From Cephalotrichum gorgonifer (taxonomy: Eukaryota; Ascomycota; Sordariomycetes; Microascales; Microascaceae), in assembly GCA_900312665.1 (NCBI GenBank), contig ONZQ02000012.1:762907-826906 (forward strand): DNA of 64,000 bases, read 5' to 3'. The position numbers and the translations under genes were made by a program. The notes below the pieces were generated by a model. It made no database searches. It saw only the letters and a list, made by a program, of their open reading frames with translations, and had not been told where the DNA came from. Shown here one piece after another: positions 13,091 through 22,529 of this stretch; position 1 is the stretch's first letter, and every line of letters begins with the position of its first letter.

Positions 13091-13219
13091 GATACTGAAG
13101 GGCCGGGCTCAAACTGTAAGAGGTAAGATGGGATAAACTATATTAACCAAGCAATACATATCTCAGAATCCAACCGAGTTACACCTTTTACTAGATTCAA
13201 AATGGTCTCAGCCCCTTCT

Positions 13220-13640
13220 GCAGCTTCTGCCCCTACTTCCTCTTCTCTGCTCCCCTAACTATCTGTTTCTCCCGCCTTGGCTGATCTCCTATCCCGCTCT
13301 GTGTCCCTGTTTCTCTGCTTATCTGTTCCGCTCCAATTCCCCCTTAAGCCTCTACTTCACTAGTACTCGCCTCCTTATCTTCTACCACCTATTTCTTCCT
13401 TCTTCCCCCTTTTGCTCCCCTGTTCTGCTCCCTACTTCTCTACTCCCCCCTTACCTGTGCTCCTGTTCTGCTCTGTTCCCGTCTTCTCTATTTGCCATTG
13501 TTCTGCTCTGGACCCCTCCCTCTACTTGCCCTTTCCGATCTGTCTTTCTCTACTCTCTTGTCCCTCTATTCTCTACCTATCTCTGCATCTTATCTCTCCT
13601 CCTTCCCTTCGTTTGTCTTGCTCTCTGTTCTTGCTGCTAG
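13220..13640. repeat. Pyrimidine-rich low-complexity tract
   Basis: This is about 420 bases composed almost entirely of C and T on the plus strand, directly after the degenerate array. It shows irregular CTCCC/TTCTCT/CTGCT words rather than a fixed unit. Open frames within it are low-complexity and not credible as genes. Confidence 0.7.
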
Positions 13641-13694
13641 AATTTAGCTCAAAGTAATAGCAGAAGAGGTATAAACTATCTTGCGATGGCTACT

Positions 13695-13970
13695 ATGCTT
13701 TTTTCTCGAAGAACCTTGAGCTTCCTCTTCGCCTCTGGAGAATCTGTCTATTTTGATCTAGGGTGGAGATTCTATAATAATCTATAGAGCCCTGTCCCCA
13801 TCTCTACAGTGATAGTCACCCTCGCCTCTGGAAAAACTGTTACCTTCTCTGAGGGGTGGGGACTTAGTCTTCTCGCCTTTGCAACGACTATCATCCTCCC
13901 CAGTGGAAGGATTATTGAACTTTCCCGGGGGTGGGGACTTGATATCGATATCGTCGATGATAAGCTGTAA
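13695..13970 (+). pseudogene. Remnant with three internal SG-x-GW repeats
   Basis: One plus-strand frame runs 91 codons from an ATG to TAA with a single internal TAG. It encodes three related segments: F-A-S-G-E-S-V-Y-F-D-L-G-W, L-A-S-G-K-T-V-T-F-S-E-G-W and L-P-S-G-R-I-I-E-L-S-R-G-W. The repeated pattern in one frame implies a once-functional repeat protein. I do not recognise the family. Because of the internal stop and missing context I call it a pseudogene fragment. Confidence 0.5.
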
Positions 13971-14346
13971 CAGGAGTGCAAAAGTCGCAGAGAAGACTGG
14001 AACCAGAGTTCGTGACCCCAGTTCTCCGCTCCTGTCAGATAGCTAACCAAGACAGAGTATCTTGAACGGAAGAAGAGAGGGCTTACCATACGAAGTGCTC
14101 CAATCGGGAACCGGCCCAAGAAGGAGCAGATGAGACCCAAGCAACCCCCGCAGCGTTCTGCTCGTATCACAGGGAATAGCCCCTTCCGCTACCTGACTAT
14201 TTCACCACTGCCTTCAATAGACAGCTGCCGGACAGTTCGCCAGCCTTTGGGGGCAGGTATATAGAGTTCCCATCAGCAAATATCCCGATTATCCCCAGAT
14301 CTCCAGCTATAGGAGATTTATATTCGTTGGTATATGAAGAGGCTAA

Positions 14347-14673
14347 TACTGCCCAACTGTCAGCAGTTTTTCCGAACATGAACTGGCTACAGCTACCACA
14401 TCCGACACAACGCCCAGCTCTTCACATGTCACACTCAGCAGCACACTAGCAACGTACGCCCCAGCAGCCGAGATCGATTTTGGACCCCCTAATCAAGTGC
14501 TGAGGCCCACTACCCCAGAGATTTACGACGAGATAGGTAAGTGTAGAGAAGAACACCAGGAAGCGAAGAGAAAGGCCTCCATGAAAGATTATCCACTGCC
14601 AAGACCTAAGGAGGCACCAGACAGGTGGTCAGGCTGGTCACGAGATCCCCAAGAGATAGCCCAAGGCGGTTAG
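14347..14673 (+). pseudogene. Unidentified open coding-like fragment
   Basis: A plus-strand frame of 108 codons is open from just after a TAA to a TAG but has no usable upstream ATG. The C-terminal half is charged and Pro-rich and reads like a natural protein (for example P-T-T-P-E-I-Y-D-E-I-G-K-C-R-E-E-H). A consensus splice donor GTAAGT lies at 14537, so part of this may once have been an exon end. The family is unknown. It lies among other remnants, so I treat it as a fragment. Confidence 0.35.
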
Positions 14674-16315
14674 CCATCCGGGCACGTCAAGCCGGGAGAA
14701 AGGCTCCGGGCTGGCCGCCCACGGCGACAATTAACCATCGACTGTTCTACAGGTATATCTTGTCTAAATGACTACCCTTATCATCGAGCAGTGCTGCGCT
14801 TGTGCTACAATTATCGGTAGCCGAGATGGATACAAAACCCGCCTTACATTTATGAAATGTGGTTGTGTAAGCTTCTATCCAACCCTGTGTAATCTTGTGG
14901 TTTTCCTGGAGCTAACAGAGAAGTAGGTAGTTTGCGAAAAAGTGTGCAGGGCTCGGGGTATGCAAGCACCACCATAGACGTCTTGAGAACCAAGAGATAA
15001 TGAGAGTTTACGGCGGGACTAGTTGCCCGGTTTGCTACGGAGACTGTCTGTTCGGTACTGTTGCTAGCACTTGTAGTAAGAAACTTCCTCGATGCTAAAT
15101 TTCTAGTTCTAATAAGGTCAAGGTCATATCATTTGATATAAGTGTTATCTTGAGGTGTCCACTTCTAGACCTCGACAGCCTTCACCCCAATAGTAATCGA
15201 TTAGAGAAGGAGATAGCTGCAAAATCTAATTCCTTGAACAAACTAGGAAATATAAATACCCACCTGTCCCTAGCCCCGCATATATTATTCTAGGGTAGTG
15301 TCGCCTGGCCCCGTGATGGTTGAATCCGAGGTAAATGTAGATCCTCAGTGGCTGGTAGCTGGTTTGTCGCCCGTAACTGATACGTTGATGCGGAGTTATG
15401 GCCTGTTGAGGGGTACCAGAGATGAATGTATATATAGAATGTGATATCGATCACAGGCGTACCAGGCTCTATCAAGAAAACACCGACTCTGTCTCGGGGG
15501 AGGGGGATATTCCTGCCCCCGCTGCAACAATGTACCTCTGTGTCATATCCTGTGAGGAATGTCGCAGTCGGCATCACATACTGGCCAACTACCATGACCA
15601 CCACCATCTTGAGACTCTCCTCCCCCACCCCCTAGGACTCTTCTTTCTCCCCCGTGTTCGCCTCAGGGGTCTCCCCCCTTCCTCTCTTTTCCTGTACTTC
15701 CGCTGTAGAAGGTGCCTGTCCCTTGCTGTCGTCCTGTTCACTCTCTTGGCAAAGAGGAAGCCGATTTCGCTGCTACCTGTAATGCTGTGACCAATATAAT
15801 TTCTTCGTCGGGTTTGTAAGTGGACAGGCGAGTTTTGGGTTGGCACTCCGGTATTCAAGGCTTCGGGAATGTGGGGAAATGGACACACAAAATTTCCGTT
15901 TCCTCTCTGAGGCCGAAGCTGCCCCCAAGCCAAGCCCTGACTAAATAACCTATTTGAGTTGCCTGTACCTGTTATATAGGGATCAGACAGAGAGTATAGA
16001 GGAAAGTATGGCAATATTAGGACCAACTATATTTCCTGACAGCTTATATATAAGTGTGGGAGGTTCTAATTCTAAACTTATCTTACTTATTTATCCTCAG
16101 TGTGGACAATTTCTCCAGGAAGGAAAAGTATCGAGTGGATCTCTCATGGTCTTACTGGTCGTGGGTAGTGTTGGCACTGTGATGTATAAATTCGTGAGCC
16201 AAACAAGGCAGTCTTATATAGTATATTTACGAACCCCATGGAGGGATGGTATGATATCTGGTACAAGACTGCAGTGGCCCTATGAACGCGCGATATCCAT
16301 TTCTACTGCAGGAGT
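14674..16315. other. AT-rich decayed intergenic DNA
   Basis: Apart from the weak minus-strand frame at 15290-15628, this stretch has only short incoherent frames and many TA-rich words. It separates the unidentified remnants from the GMC fragment. Confidence 0.4.
15290..15628 (-). pseudogene. Unidentified coding-like frame in the decayed block
   Basis: A minus-strand frame of 112 codons starts with a hydrophobic segment (K-M-V-V-V-M-V-V-G-Q-Y-V) and continues with protein-like sequence. No domain is recognised. The surrounding DNA is AT-rich and has no supporting splice structure. It could be a real short gene, a remnant or chance. Confidence 0.2.
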
Positions 16316-16750
16316 ATGAACTTCATGGGCTTCTTCTCCAGCACGCCTGGATGGAACCCGAATGAATTTGAGTATGGCTTCATGCAGCTTCACCCCAGGA
16401 ACATCAACGGTACAGTTAAGCTCCATTCCAAGGATCCCCGAGAGGTTCCGGACATCCACCTGGGCTTTTTCCAAAACGGTGATGATGAAGATCTTGAGTC
16501 GATACTCGAGGCCATCAACTTCGTGAGGCCAATATTCCACAGTCTCGGAAACAACACATTCACTGAACATCGACCTTGCGCCGAGGGCGTCGAGTGTACG
16601 GATGACTGGCAGAGGCACTACCTCCACACGCAGGTGTACTCTCACCCTGCCCCCATGTCCCTTATGCTCCCGCAAGGTTCTGCTCCTCTTACAGATTACG
16701 TCGCGTACGGTACAGTGCAGTTCACGTTCAGCGTCAGCCCCTTTGAGTAA
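16316..16750 (+). pseudogene. GMC oxidoreductase C-terminal fragment
   Basis: The frame encodes 144 aa. Residues about 15-115 resemble the C-terminal substrate-binding domain of glucose-methanol-choline (FAD) oxidoreductases. They include Q-L-H-P-R-N-x-N-G-T-V near residues 24-34, a D-P-R-E-V-P-D-I-H-L-G-F-F stretch, an acidic D-D-E-D-L segment and an H-T-Q-V-Y-S-H-P motif where the catalytic His region begins. The normal follow-on (the A-I-G and D-P-x-A-V-L-D region and the R-V-V-D-A-S-V-F-P segment) is missing and replaced by unrelated sequence. The FAD-binding N-terminal domain is absent upstream. I read it as a truncated remnant. It is GC-richer than its flanks. Confidence 0.65.
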
Positions 16751-17640
16751 TAAAGATTCCTGTTAAAGTCACGGCGAAGTCATCGGACAGTGTTTGTATT
16801 GTAGGCCAAGGTTCCTCTGCCATGGCTTAACAACAGTGGGGCTGAAAGGCCCAGAACTTTGGCTCGTACATGGTCCTAGAGCGCCAAAATTCCCGTCTTC
16901 ACTTGCTGAAGTAATTGACTGGGAGCACGGGTCAACGTACGTTCCTCTTCAGGACGCCCCCCATACAGAGCAACCAGCCCTTGACGCCAACCGTGGCGAT
17001 GGGGGTATTTTTACCTATGTCCCCCTCATACCGCACAAACGGGAGTGTTTCTCGCACAAGTCTTAGTTGTACCCTGAGGGTCCTCAAGAGGCATCATCGG
17101 CAGTTGACCAGGTCCAGATCGGGCTGCGCCGACCGAGAGTGAGAATTGCACTGTGAGCTATGGGGAAATAGTCCTGCAGCTATGGAAATCTAGATGAGCC
17201 TTGTAGCATTGTAGGATTACAATCCTACACTATGCTTATGTGAGATGTTGATTCCAAACTGGTATGCATCAAAATAGACTGCACATCCAATAGAATGAAT
17301 GAACTGAGAAATCCTGGTACTGCGTAAGCCTGCGTTGTCAACTGCGGCTGAAACATATCATGTATTTACATATGTATTACTCAATCTTACTTAACTTTGT
17401 CCCTTCATAACAATACTCAAGTGAAAAGGTGACTTATGCTACAGTAATATGGCTAGGTTTGAGTTTTATATTGATAGTGTTGCACATCTCAGCGCCATAG
17501 GATTGCGCTGACATTATTCCCAGCTCTTTGGAATCATTGTGCTTAACCTGCCGATTTATCATCCCCCGCGCCGTGGGGAAAACTAAGTGAATAAGGCAAG
17601 TATACCCCGGGGTGAGTGGTCAGGTAAGAACCAGAGAAGG
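16751..17640. other. Intergenic region before the secreted-protein gene
   Basis: No gene is recognised. The section from about 17150 to 17500 is AT-rich. This region supplies the upstream flank of the small secreted protein gene. Confidence 0.4.
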
Positions 17641-17650
17641 ATATATATAC
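17641..17650 (+). promoter_or_regulatory. TATA-like box of the secreted-protein gene
   Basis: A clear ATATATATA word lies about 140 bases upstream of the start codon at 17784 and is followed by a TC-rich leader. Spacing and sequence suit a TATA element of a strongly regulated fungal gene. This is inferred from sequence only. Confidence 0.45.
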
Positions 17651-17783
17651 AGGCTTTTCCGGTCGGAAGGTTTTTCTGTGTGTGTCTCCTTTTCACCCAA
17701 CTCAGAACTGGCCGCTCTTCTCAACTTGTATCCCATAACTGAATAACTCACTCTTTCACGCCCCTCGGATCATCCTCGTTGAT

Positions 17784-18214
17784 ATGAAGCTCTCGGGCCG
17801 AATCGTTGCCACCCTTGCCACTCTCGGTAGCACCGTTTTTGCGCACCCTTCTCCCGCGCAAGACGATGCTACTAAGAGTATCGCTCCCGTAACGTTTTAT
17901 GCATATAAGGATATTTCCTGTGCGGGAACTTATTGGTCTCATCGTTTCGGGGTTAACGTCCCCAGTTGTGTCAACACCCCAGACGGGATTCGTTCTATCT
18001 GGCTGGGGGAGCCGGGGAGTGTTACGAAGTAAGTTAACGGCATATGCCCGGACACTTACCTTTGTCGTATTTAAAAGACACCCAATTAACCAAAACCAGT
18101 CGCTGTCGCGTTCATATCTATGAAGGTCGCAACTGCGACGGCCCAGGCAGGGTACCCCAATATGAACGCTGCATCGATTCACGTCCTAGATCCGTCGGGC
18201 TTGTTTGTGCCTGA
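17784..18214 (+). CDS. Small secreted cysteine-rich protein (effector candidate)
   Basis: There are two exons, 17784-18028 and 18100-18214. They are joined by a 71-nt intron (donor GTAAGT, acceptor CCAG), giving 119 aa. The N-terminus is a typical signal peptide (M-K-L-S-G-R then a hydrophobic core, cleavage near A-H-P, residues 20-22). The mature part has six Cys, three in each half: C-A-G, C-V-N and R-C-R-V, then N-C-D-G, R-C-I-D and a final V-C-A. The halves look related (C-x-G ... C ... R-S), which suggests an internal duplication such as a small beta-sandwich or crystallin-like fold; this is inference. Small size, secretion signal, even Cys count, TATA box and a repeat-rich neighbourhood fit a secreted effector or defence protein. 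No specific family is recognised. Confidence 0.75.
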
Positions 18215-18768
18215 GCCCTAGGTGGCTGCTTTTTGCAGCAGTGATTCTCCTGGAACTGTTTGCCTTTTTCGAGGGATGAGGAGTCGATCGACTGGATGAT
18301 GTGGGTTGCGGCTACAGCAGGTCGAGGGAGGACGAGGTCAGCGACGAACTAGGAGGATGTGAGGCCCATGGAGATGATGCCCTAGAGGAGCGTGGGCTTT
18401 TCAACGGCCATGGTAGAAGTGCTTTGTGTCGATGTATCTTGGAATGTAATACGAATACTCCGGGAATAGCTTAAAGTAGTACGTTTTGAAGTGTTTGAGA
18501 CGATATGGAGAAGTCCCCCTCCAACTGATACATGCAATGTGTGGGAAACGAAGAACGGCCTATCGAATGTCCTTTCGGTACCGGATGTTTAGCAGGAGAT
18601 CTAGACTCCAAGTCCGACTCGGACTCGGCCACCTCATCAAGTAAGGTTGTAGGTTCCACTACGACGTAATTCACGTATGTTGCGAGAATTTCTCCGCTAT
18701 GCCTTGCTCTGGCTGGCTCGGCAGGTCACATCACGCCTTACTTGTCAACACTGTAAACGACATCAAAA
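18215..18768. other. Intergenic region 3' of the secreted-protein gene
   Basis: This includes the 3' flank of the secreted protein gene. I see no other gene or repeat. Confidence 0.4.
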
Positions 18769-19146
18769 TCATGCAAATGTAATCGGATCCTTGTTGGTTC
18801 CATCCCAAATCACCGCTGGTACTTTCGCTGTATTTTTCTCGAGCCGCCACGCCACAGCCTCGAGTATCCCCGGTGGCAAGTCCACCTGCCTGCCTAAGGC
18901 TTGGGTGGCGGCCCATCGCACATATGCATGCTTGTCCTCAAGCTGCTGCACTACAGCCTCGAGTATCCCCGGCGGCAAGTTCGCCCGCCCGCCTAAGGTT
19001 CTGGCAGCGGCCCATCGTACATGCTTGTCCTTGTCCTCAAGCCGCTGTGCCACAGCCTCGAGTATCCCCGGCGGCAAGTTTGCCTGCCTGCGTAAGGCTC
19101 GGGCGGCGGCCCAGATGCGACCTCTTTTAATGTCGAAATCGAACCC
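18769..19146 (-). pseudogene. HEAT-repeat fragment of an NLR-like protein
   Basis: An open minus-strand frame encodes three full and one partial 33-residue repeats of the type L-P-P-G-I-L-E-A-V-x-Q-R-L-E-D-K then V-R-W-A-A-x-x-A-L-G. This is the HEAT/PBS-lyase pattern seen in C-terminal sensor arrays of fungal NACHT-type NLR proteins. At DNA level the unit is exactly 99 bp (CCTCGAG cores at 18858, 18957 and 19056) and nearly identical between copies, as in recently amplified or concertedly evolving sensor repeats. No NACHT or effector domain is present upstream; a stop (TGA at 19147-19149) closes the frame there. I call it a fragment. Confidence 0.6.
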
Positions 19147-19643
19147 TCAGAGTACGTCCTCCAGGAAATCGTGGCCTGCGAGGTTCTGAGAAGCATCCAC
19201 ACCCAAATATTGCCCGTTACTACGGCTGCCTTGCAACAGGTGGACTTGTGTCGGCTCTGGTTTTCGACAAGTATTCGGTAACCATGATGGACCTACTCAA
19301 TCCTCGCCATCTGAATAAGGCAGCGTTTCTCAAAAGTAGACTAGTGCGACCCGAACCAGCGAGCTACCTTAAGGCCGGAATCTACCATCTCCATTCTCTC
19401 AATCTTGTCCACAATGACTTGAACCCGACAAATATCATGATTTCCGGGAACGGGACGCCTGTCATTATCGATTTCGACAGCTGCTTGCCGATTGGAGCTC
19501 CTCTCGGTAAAACGAAGAGAACTTACGGATGGTATAATCCAGATGTCTACGTTTCTATCGGATCAAATGATTCTGATGCTCTGGAAGGGCTCCGGATTTG
19601 GCGTACAGGAAGCTCCGAGGAGAATTTCAAATTTCCGGTATGA
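19114..19643 (+). pseudogene. Protein-kinase-like fragment with a frameshift
   Basis: The sequence encodes most of a fungal kinase-like protein. An alpha-C-type segment (frame from 19114, E-P-S-E-Y-V-L-Q-E-I) runs into H-P-H-P-N-I-A-R-Y-Y-G-C, followed by H-N-D-L-N-P-T-N-I-M-I (catalytic loop) and I-I-D-F-D-S (DFG-like, with D in place of G). It ends naturally near F-K-F-P-V. The first segment and the H-P-H-P-N segment lie in different frames, with the break near 19194-19201. The ATP-binding Gly loop and a start codon are missing upstream, where the frame runs into the antisense HEAT array. From 19248 there is an ATG-started frame of 131 aa. It is a decaying copy or, less likely, a gene with an unseen intron. 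Confidence 0.6.
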
Positions 19644-20079
19644 TAACTCGGCTATTCGAGACCACCTGCGGCTATTTGCAGAAGGTGGTAACAGATAGAA
19701 GGATGAAGACGGAGGCCACGGCTCTTTGTAGGCCCAGTTCTCGGCGTGTTTTCGGTCGGAGAAGATGTCACTGTTGACCTCGAGGAATCGGTCACGAGTG
19801 TCCTTCATCATGGGAGGCTCTGGAAGTGGCTGTGGGAGTAAGGTGCGATGACCGGCGAGGTGAGAGTGGCAGAAGCTATGAGGGAATCGGGGCGATCTGG
19901 AGGTGCTGGGGGTCCTGGTAAGTCGCTGGAAGGTTGGGTGTATGCAACTGGGGCCACCCGGAAGGAGAGTCGATGTTGATTGGCAGCCTCGATATTCGGC
20001 CTCGTGCCCAAGTCCTTTAAGTCTAATAGCTCAATCTACTCTGACCGGACTAATCCGCTTATTTGTTATCTCTACTAGC

Positions 20080-21126
20080 CTATTCTATATATCTATCGGA
20101 ATTCTCGAATTGGAGCTCAAAGCCTTCTCTGGTAAGCTGCTTTCTTATCATCAATCCAACTGCTTTCTCCTTATCCTTGTTTAGCTTAGCTTTAGCCCAA
20201 TCGCAGTCTGACTTGTTCCAGCCTTATAGTCGAGCCAGATCAAAGTCAATTATCAATATCTAGTAATAATCGCTCCTGTTATACTGGATGATAAAGTTGT
20301 CAGGTCTAATATCTCTGTTAAGGATGCTGTGGTCGCTGACTATCTGGATGATGGCCATTCAGATTTGGGTGTATGATCTTGCACCTTCGATAGAGAGAAA
20401 CTATCAATATACTGAAGCAAGATTCCCTTGATGTAGAGCAGTTCTGTAGTATCGGTATGATCGATGCTGGTATTTGGGAGTGAGAGGGTGAGATGGATAT
20501 GTACTATAAGGTGGGGAACTAGCTTTCCCTGAATATTGCGAAGGGTATTGTATATAGTAGTCTCAGTATCGAAGAGTTCGTGAATTTGGCTAGTCAGAAA
20601 TACTTTGATCTAGCCATTGTCCTAAGTATCCCCTATATCCTCCTTAAAATTAGAGATAATATAGAGATTGTAAATAAATTGATATACTGTACTTGTCCAG
20701 ACAATATTGATATACTCTTTTTCTGCACCCGTTGTCCACAAGTCGATTCTATGATCGCACTGAAGTTGCTCTGAGAAGTACCTGCTGTAAAGCTTTAGAA
20801 ATACCGGATTGTCAGGACAATCTTCGCCCAGAAGGTCTATAATCATATAGCAAGAAAGTAGTTATACGAGGATTCTGGAGTTGCTGGATTCGTGTACGGA
20901 CTGTTGAGGCTGAGCCTTTTTTGCTGTGCTCGGGAATGATGCTCAAGGTCAAAACCTGATCGACTTGATAATCCTTAAAAGGAGAGCAGGAAGCCATCTC
21001 TATCGATAAAATAAAAGTGGGATCAAAATATGTGGTATTGTTGTGGTTACAGGGTGTGCAGCTGTGAATCCGGGATCCACGGTAGGCATCCCATATTCCA
21101 GCCTTTGCGGGATCAAAAGGATCCAT
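20080..21126 (-). pseudogene. Decayed kinase-like gene, nearly full length
   Basis: Starting at ATG 21126, the minus strand encodes a fungal protein-kinase-like protein in several frames. It opens with M-D-P-F-D-P-A-K-A-G-I-W and R-G-S-R-I-H-S-C-T, then a frameshift near 20830. Next come L-G-E-D-C-P-D-N-P-V-F-L-K-L-Y, stops after about 20630, a kinase core L-L-Y-I-K-G-I-L-L-Q-Y-I, and another shift into I-L-N-R-D-I-R-P-D-N-F-I-I (catalytic loop). The end is W-A-K-A-K-L-N-K-D-K-E-K-A-V-G-L with a final stop at 20080-20082. The order and spacing match an intact member of this family, common in Aspergillus and Fusarium relatives. The AT-rich composition with many TpA suggests RIP-type mutation. 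Confidence 0.75.
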
Positions 21127-22529
21127 TTATGGAAGTAAAAAGACTGTCAATTTAGGAATCATTTGGTCTAAATCACATGGGTTTATGTATAGGGGAGCGG
21201 ACGGGACCCTCAGTTTTCCACGAGCTATGGTCGTATGTGACAATTAGAGTTCATGGCCGAGTATATAATGGCGTGAGTGACGGTGAGTGGTGGTGGTGTC
21301 TCGGGGAAAAGAAAGGGGGGAGCAATGTGCCAGCCCTTATTTTATCTTGGAAACGTTACTCCAGAGTATTACTCGACGTAATTCATCCTTCGCTAGCATC
21401 ACCACCAAAGCGCATGCACAAATGTCCTCTCGTACCTCCCCAGGCGGCCACGGGTTCAATGCTAGGTAGCCACGTAGTCATGGATAGAAGTGGTCGTTGT
21501 TGATGAGGGTTGGCCATTTTGTGCTCTCGCCACCGGCGTGAAGATCGAGTTCCATGCCTCATTCCATGCCTCGTGCTATGAGAACACCCCCACCTGTCAG
21601 ACACCAAACAGCACAAGATTCATAGACATCTCGCACCTCGAGGAGATGTATGACCAGTGTTCGAAGGACGACCGTGCTAGTAGTCCCCATGAACTTGGCG
21701 CGCAACACTGTTGCTTCTGTGACGGATATGTATCGTGACAGGAGGACTTTCCGGGATTCAGGAAGTCTTCTTCCACACTTATCATCTGCCAGCGGCGTTA
21801 CGGCTGCACTGTTGATGGCAAATATAAGTGCCTCAAGACTTCGTGGTACGGCCCCGGTACTAATCGCAGCTTTCTTGACTGCTGGCTGCCATGCAGGGCG
21901 CTTACGATCTTCGTCAGCGGCTCATGTGCTCTACAAGATTTGCCGTAACTCTAGCACGCTTTCTGCTAGCGGACAGGGAGGGTACGAGTGCGGGTCGCCG
22001 AGGACGAAACAAAAACCATCCATCACTGAATGCCCCTGATAGTCTCCTAAAGCATACTAGGGATCATGAAACTAAATGTCGTATTAGTGTTCATGTCTAC
22101 ATTATGTGAGTTGTACCCTAATTATGTTGAAAATGGGAAGGAGGATGTCATCTTTGTCGAGGCAATGATGTCAGACATGGGAAGATGTTGGAACGAATAT
22201 GTGTACGTCGTCCATGTGACATCTGATTGGTGGCCCTGTTCGGGCCCGACAACTCCCCGAGACTAGCTGCGTAGTTCGGGGCCGGCTCAGGCAGGCCGGG
22301 CATTCTACCCGGCTAACACGGAACCCGCAGGGCCAAGCATGGGATCTGGACCGGACGGCATCCTAAAATAAGGGTCAAAATATGAGGGAAAAGTACCTTC
22401 ATGACTATAAGTATAAGAGACCCTGCAGTTCCATGTGTCAAATTGGAGAAGCAATGTTCAAGTCAACTGGCCTAGATACTGTTAGTTCGCTTGCCCTCCA
22501 CGCTCTTCTAGCTCTAGCCACCCTTTGCT
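21127..22529. other. Intergenic region upstream of the FAD monooxygenase
   Basis: Several medium open frames exist (for example 21490-22040 plus) but none shows a recognisable domain. The last 150 bases serve as the leader of the monooxygenase gene; TATAAGTATAAG near 22409 is a possible TATA region. Confidence 0.35.

Noticed and set aside
21490..22100. Possible remnant of a fungal-specific transcription-factor middle domain on the plus strand
   Set aside because: Some segments look like that domain by eye, but no zinc-cluster motif or clear signature is present and frames shift often.
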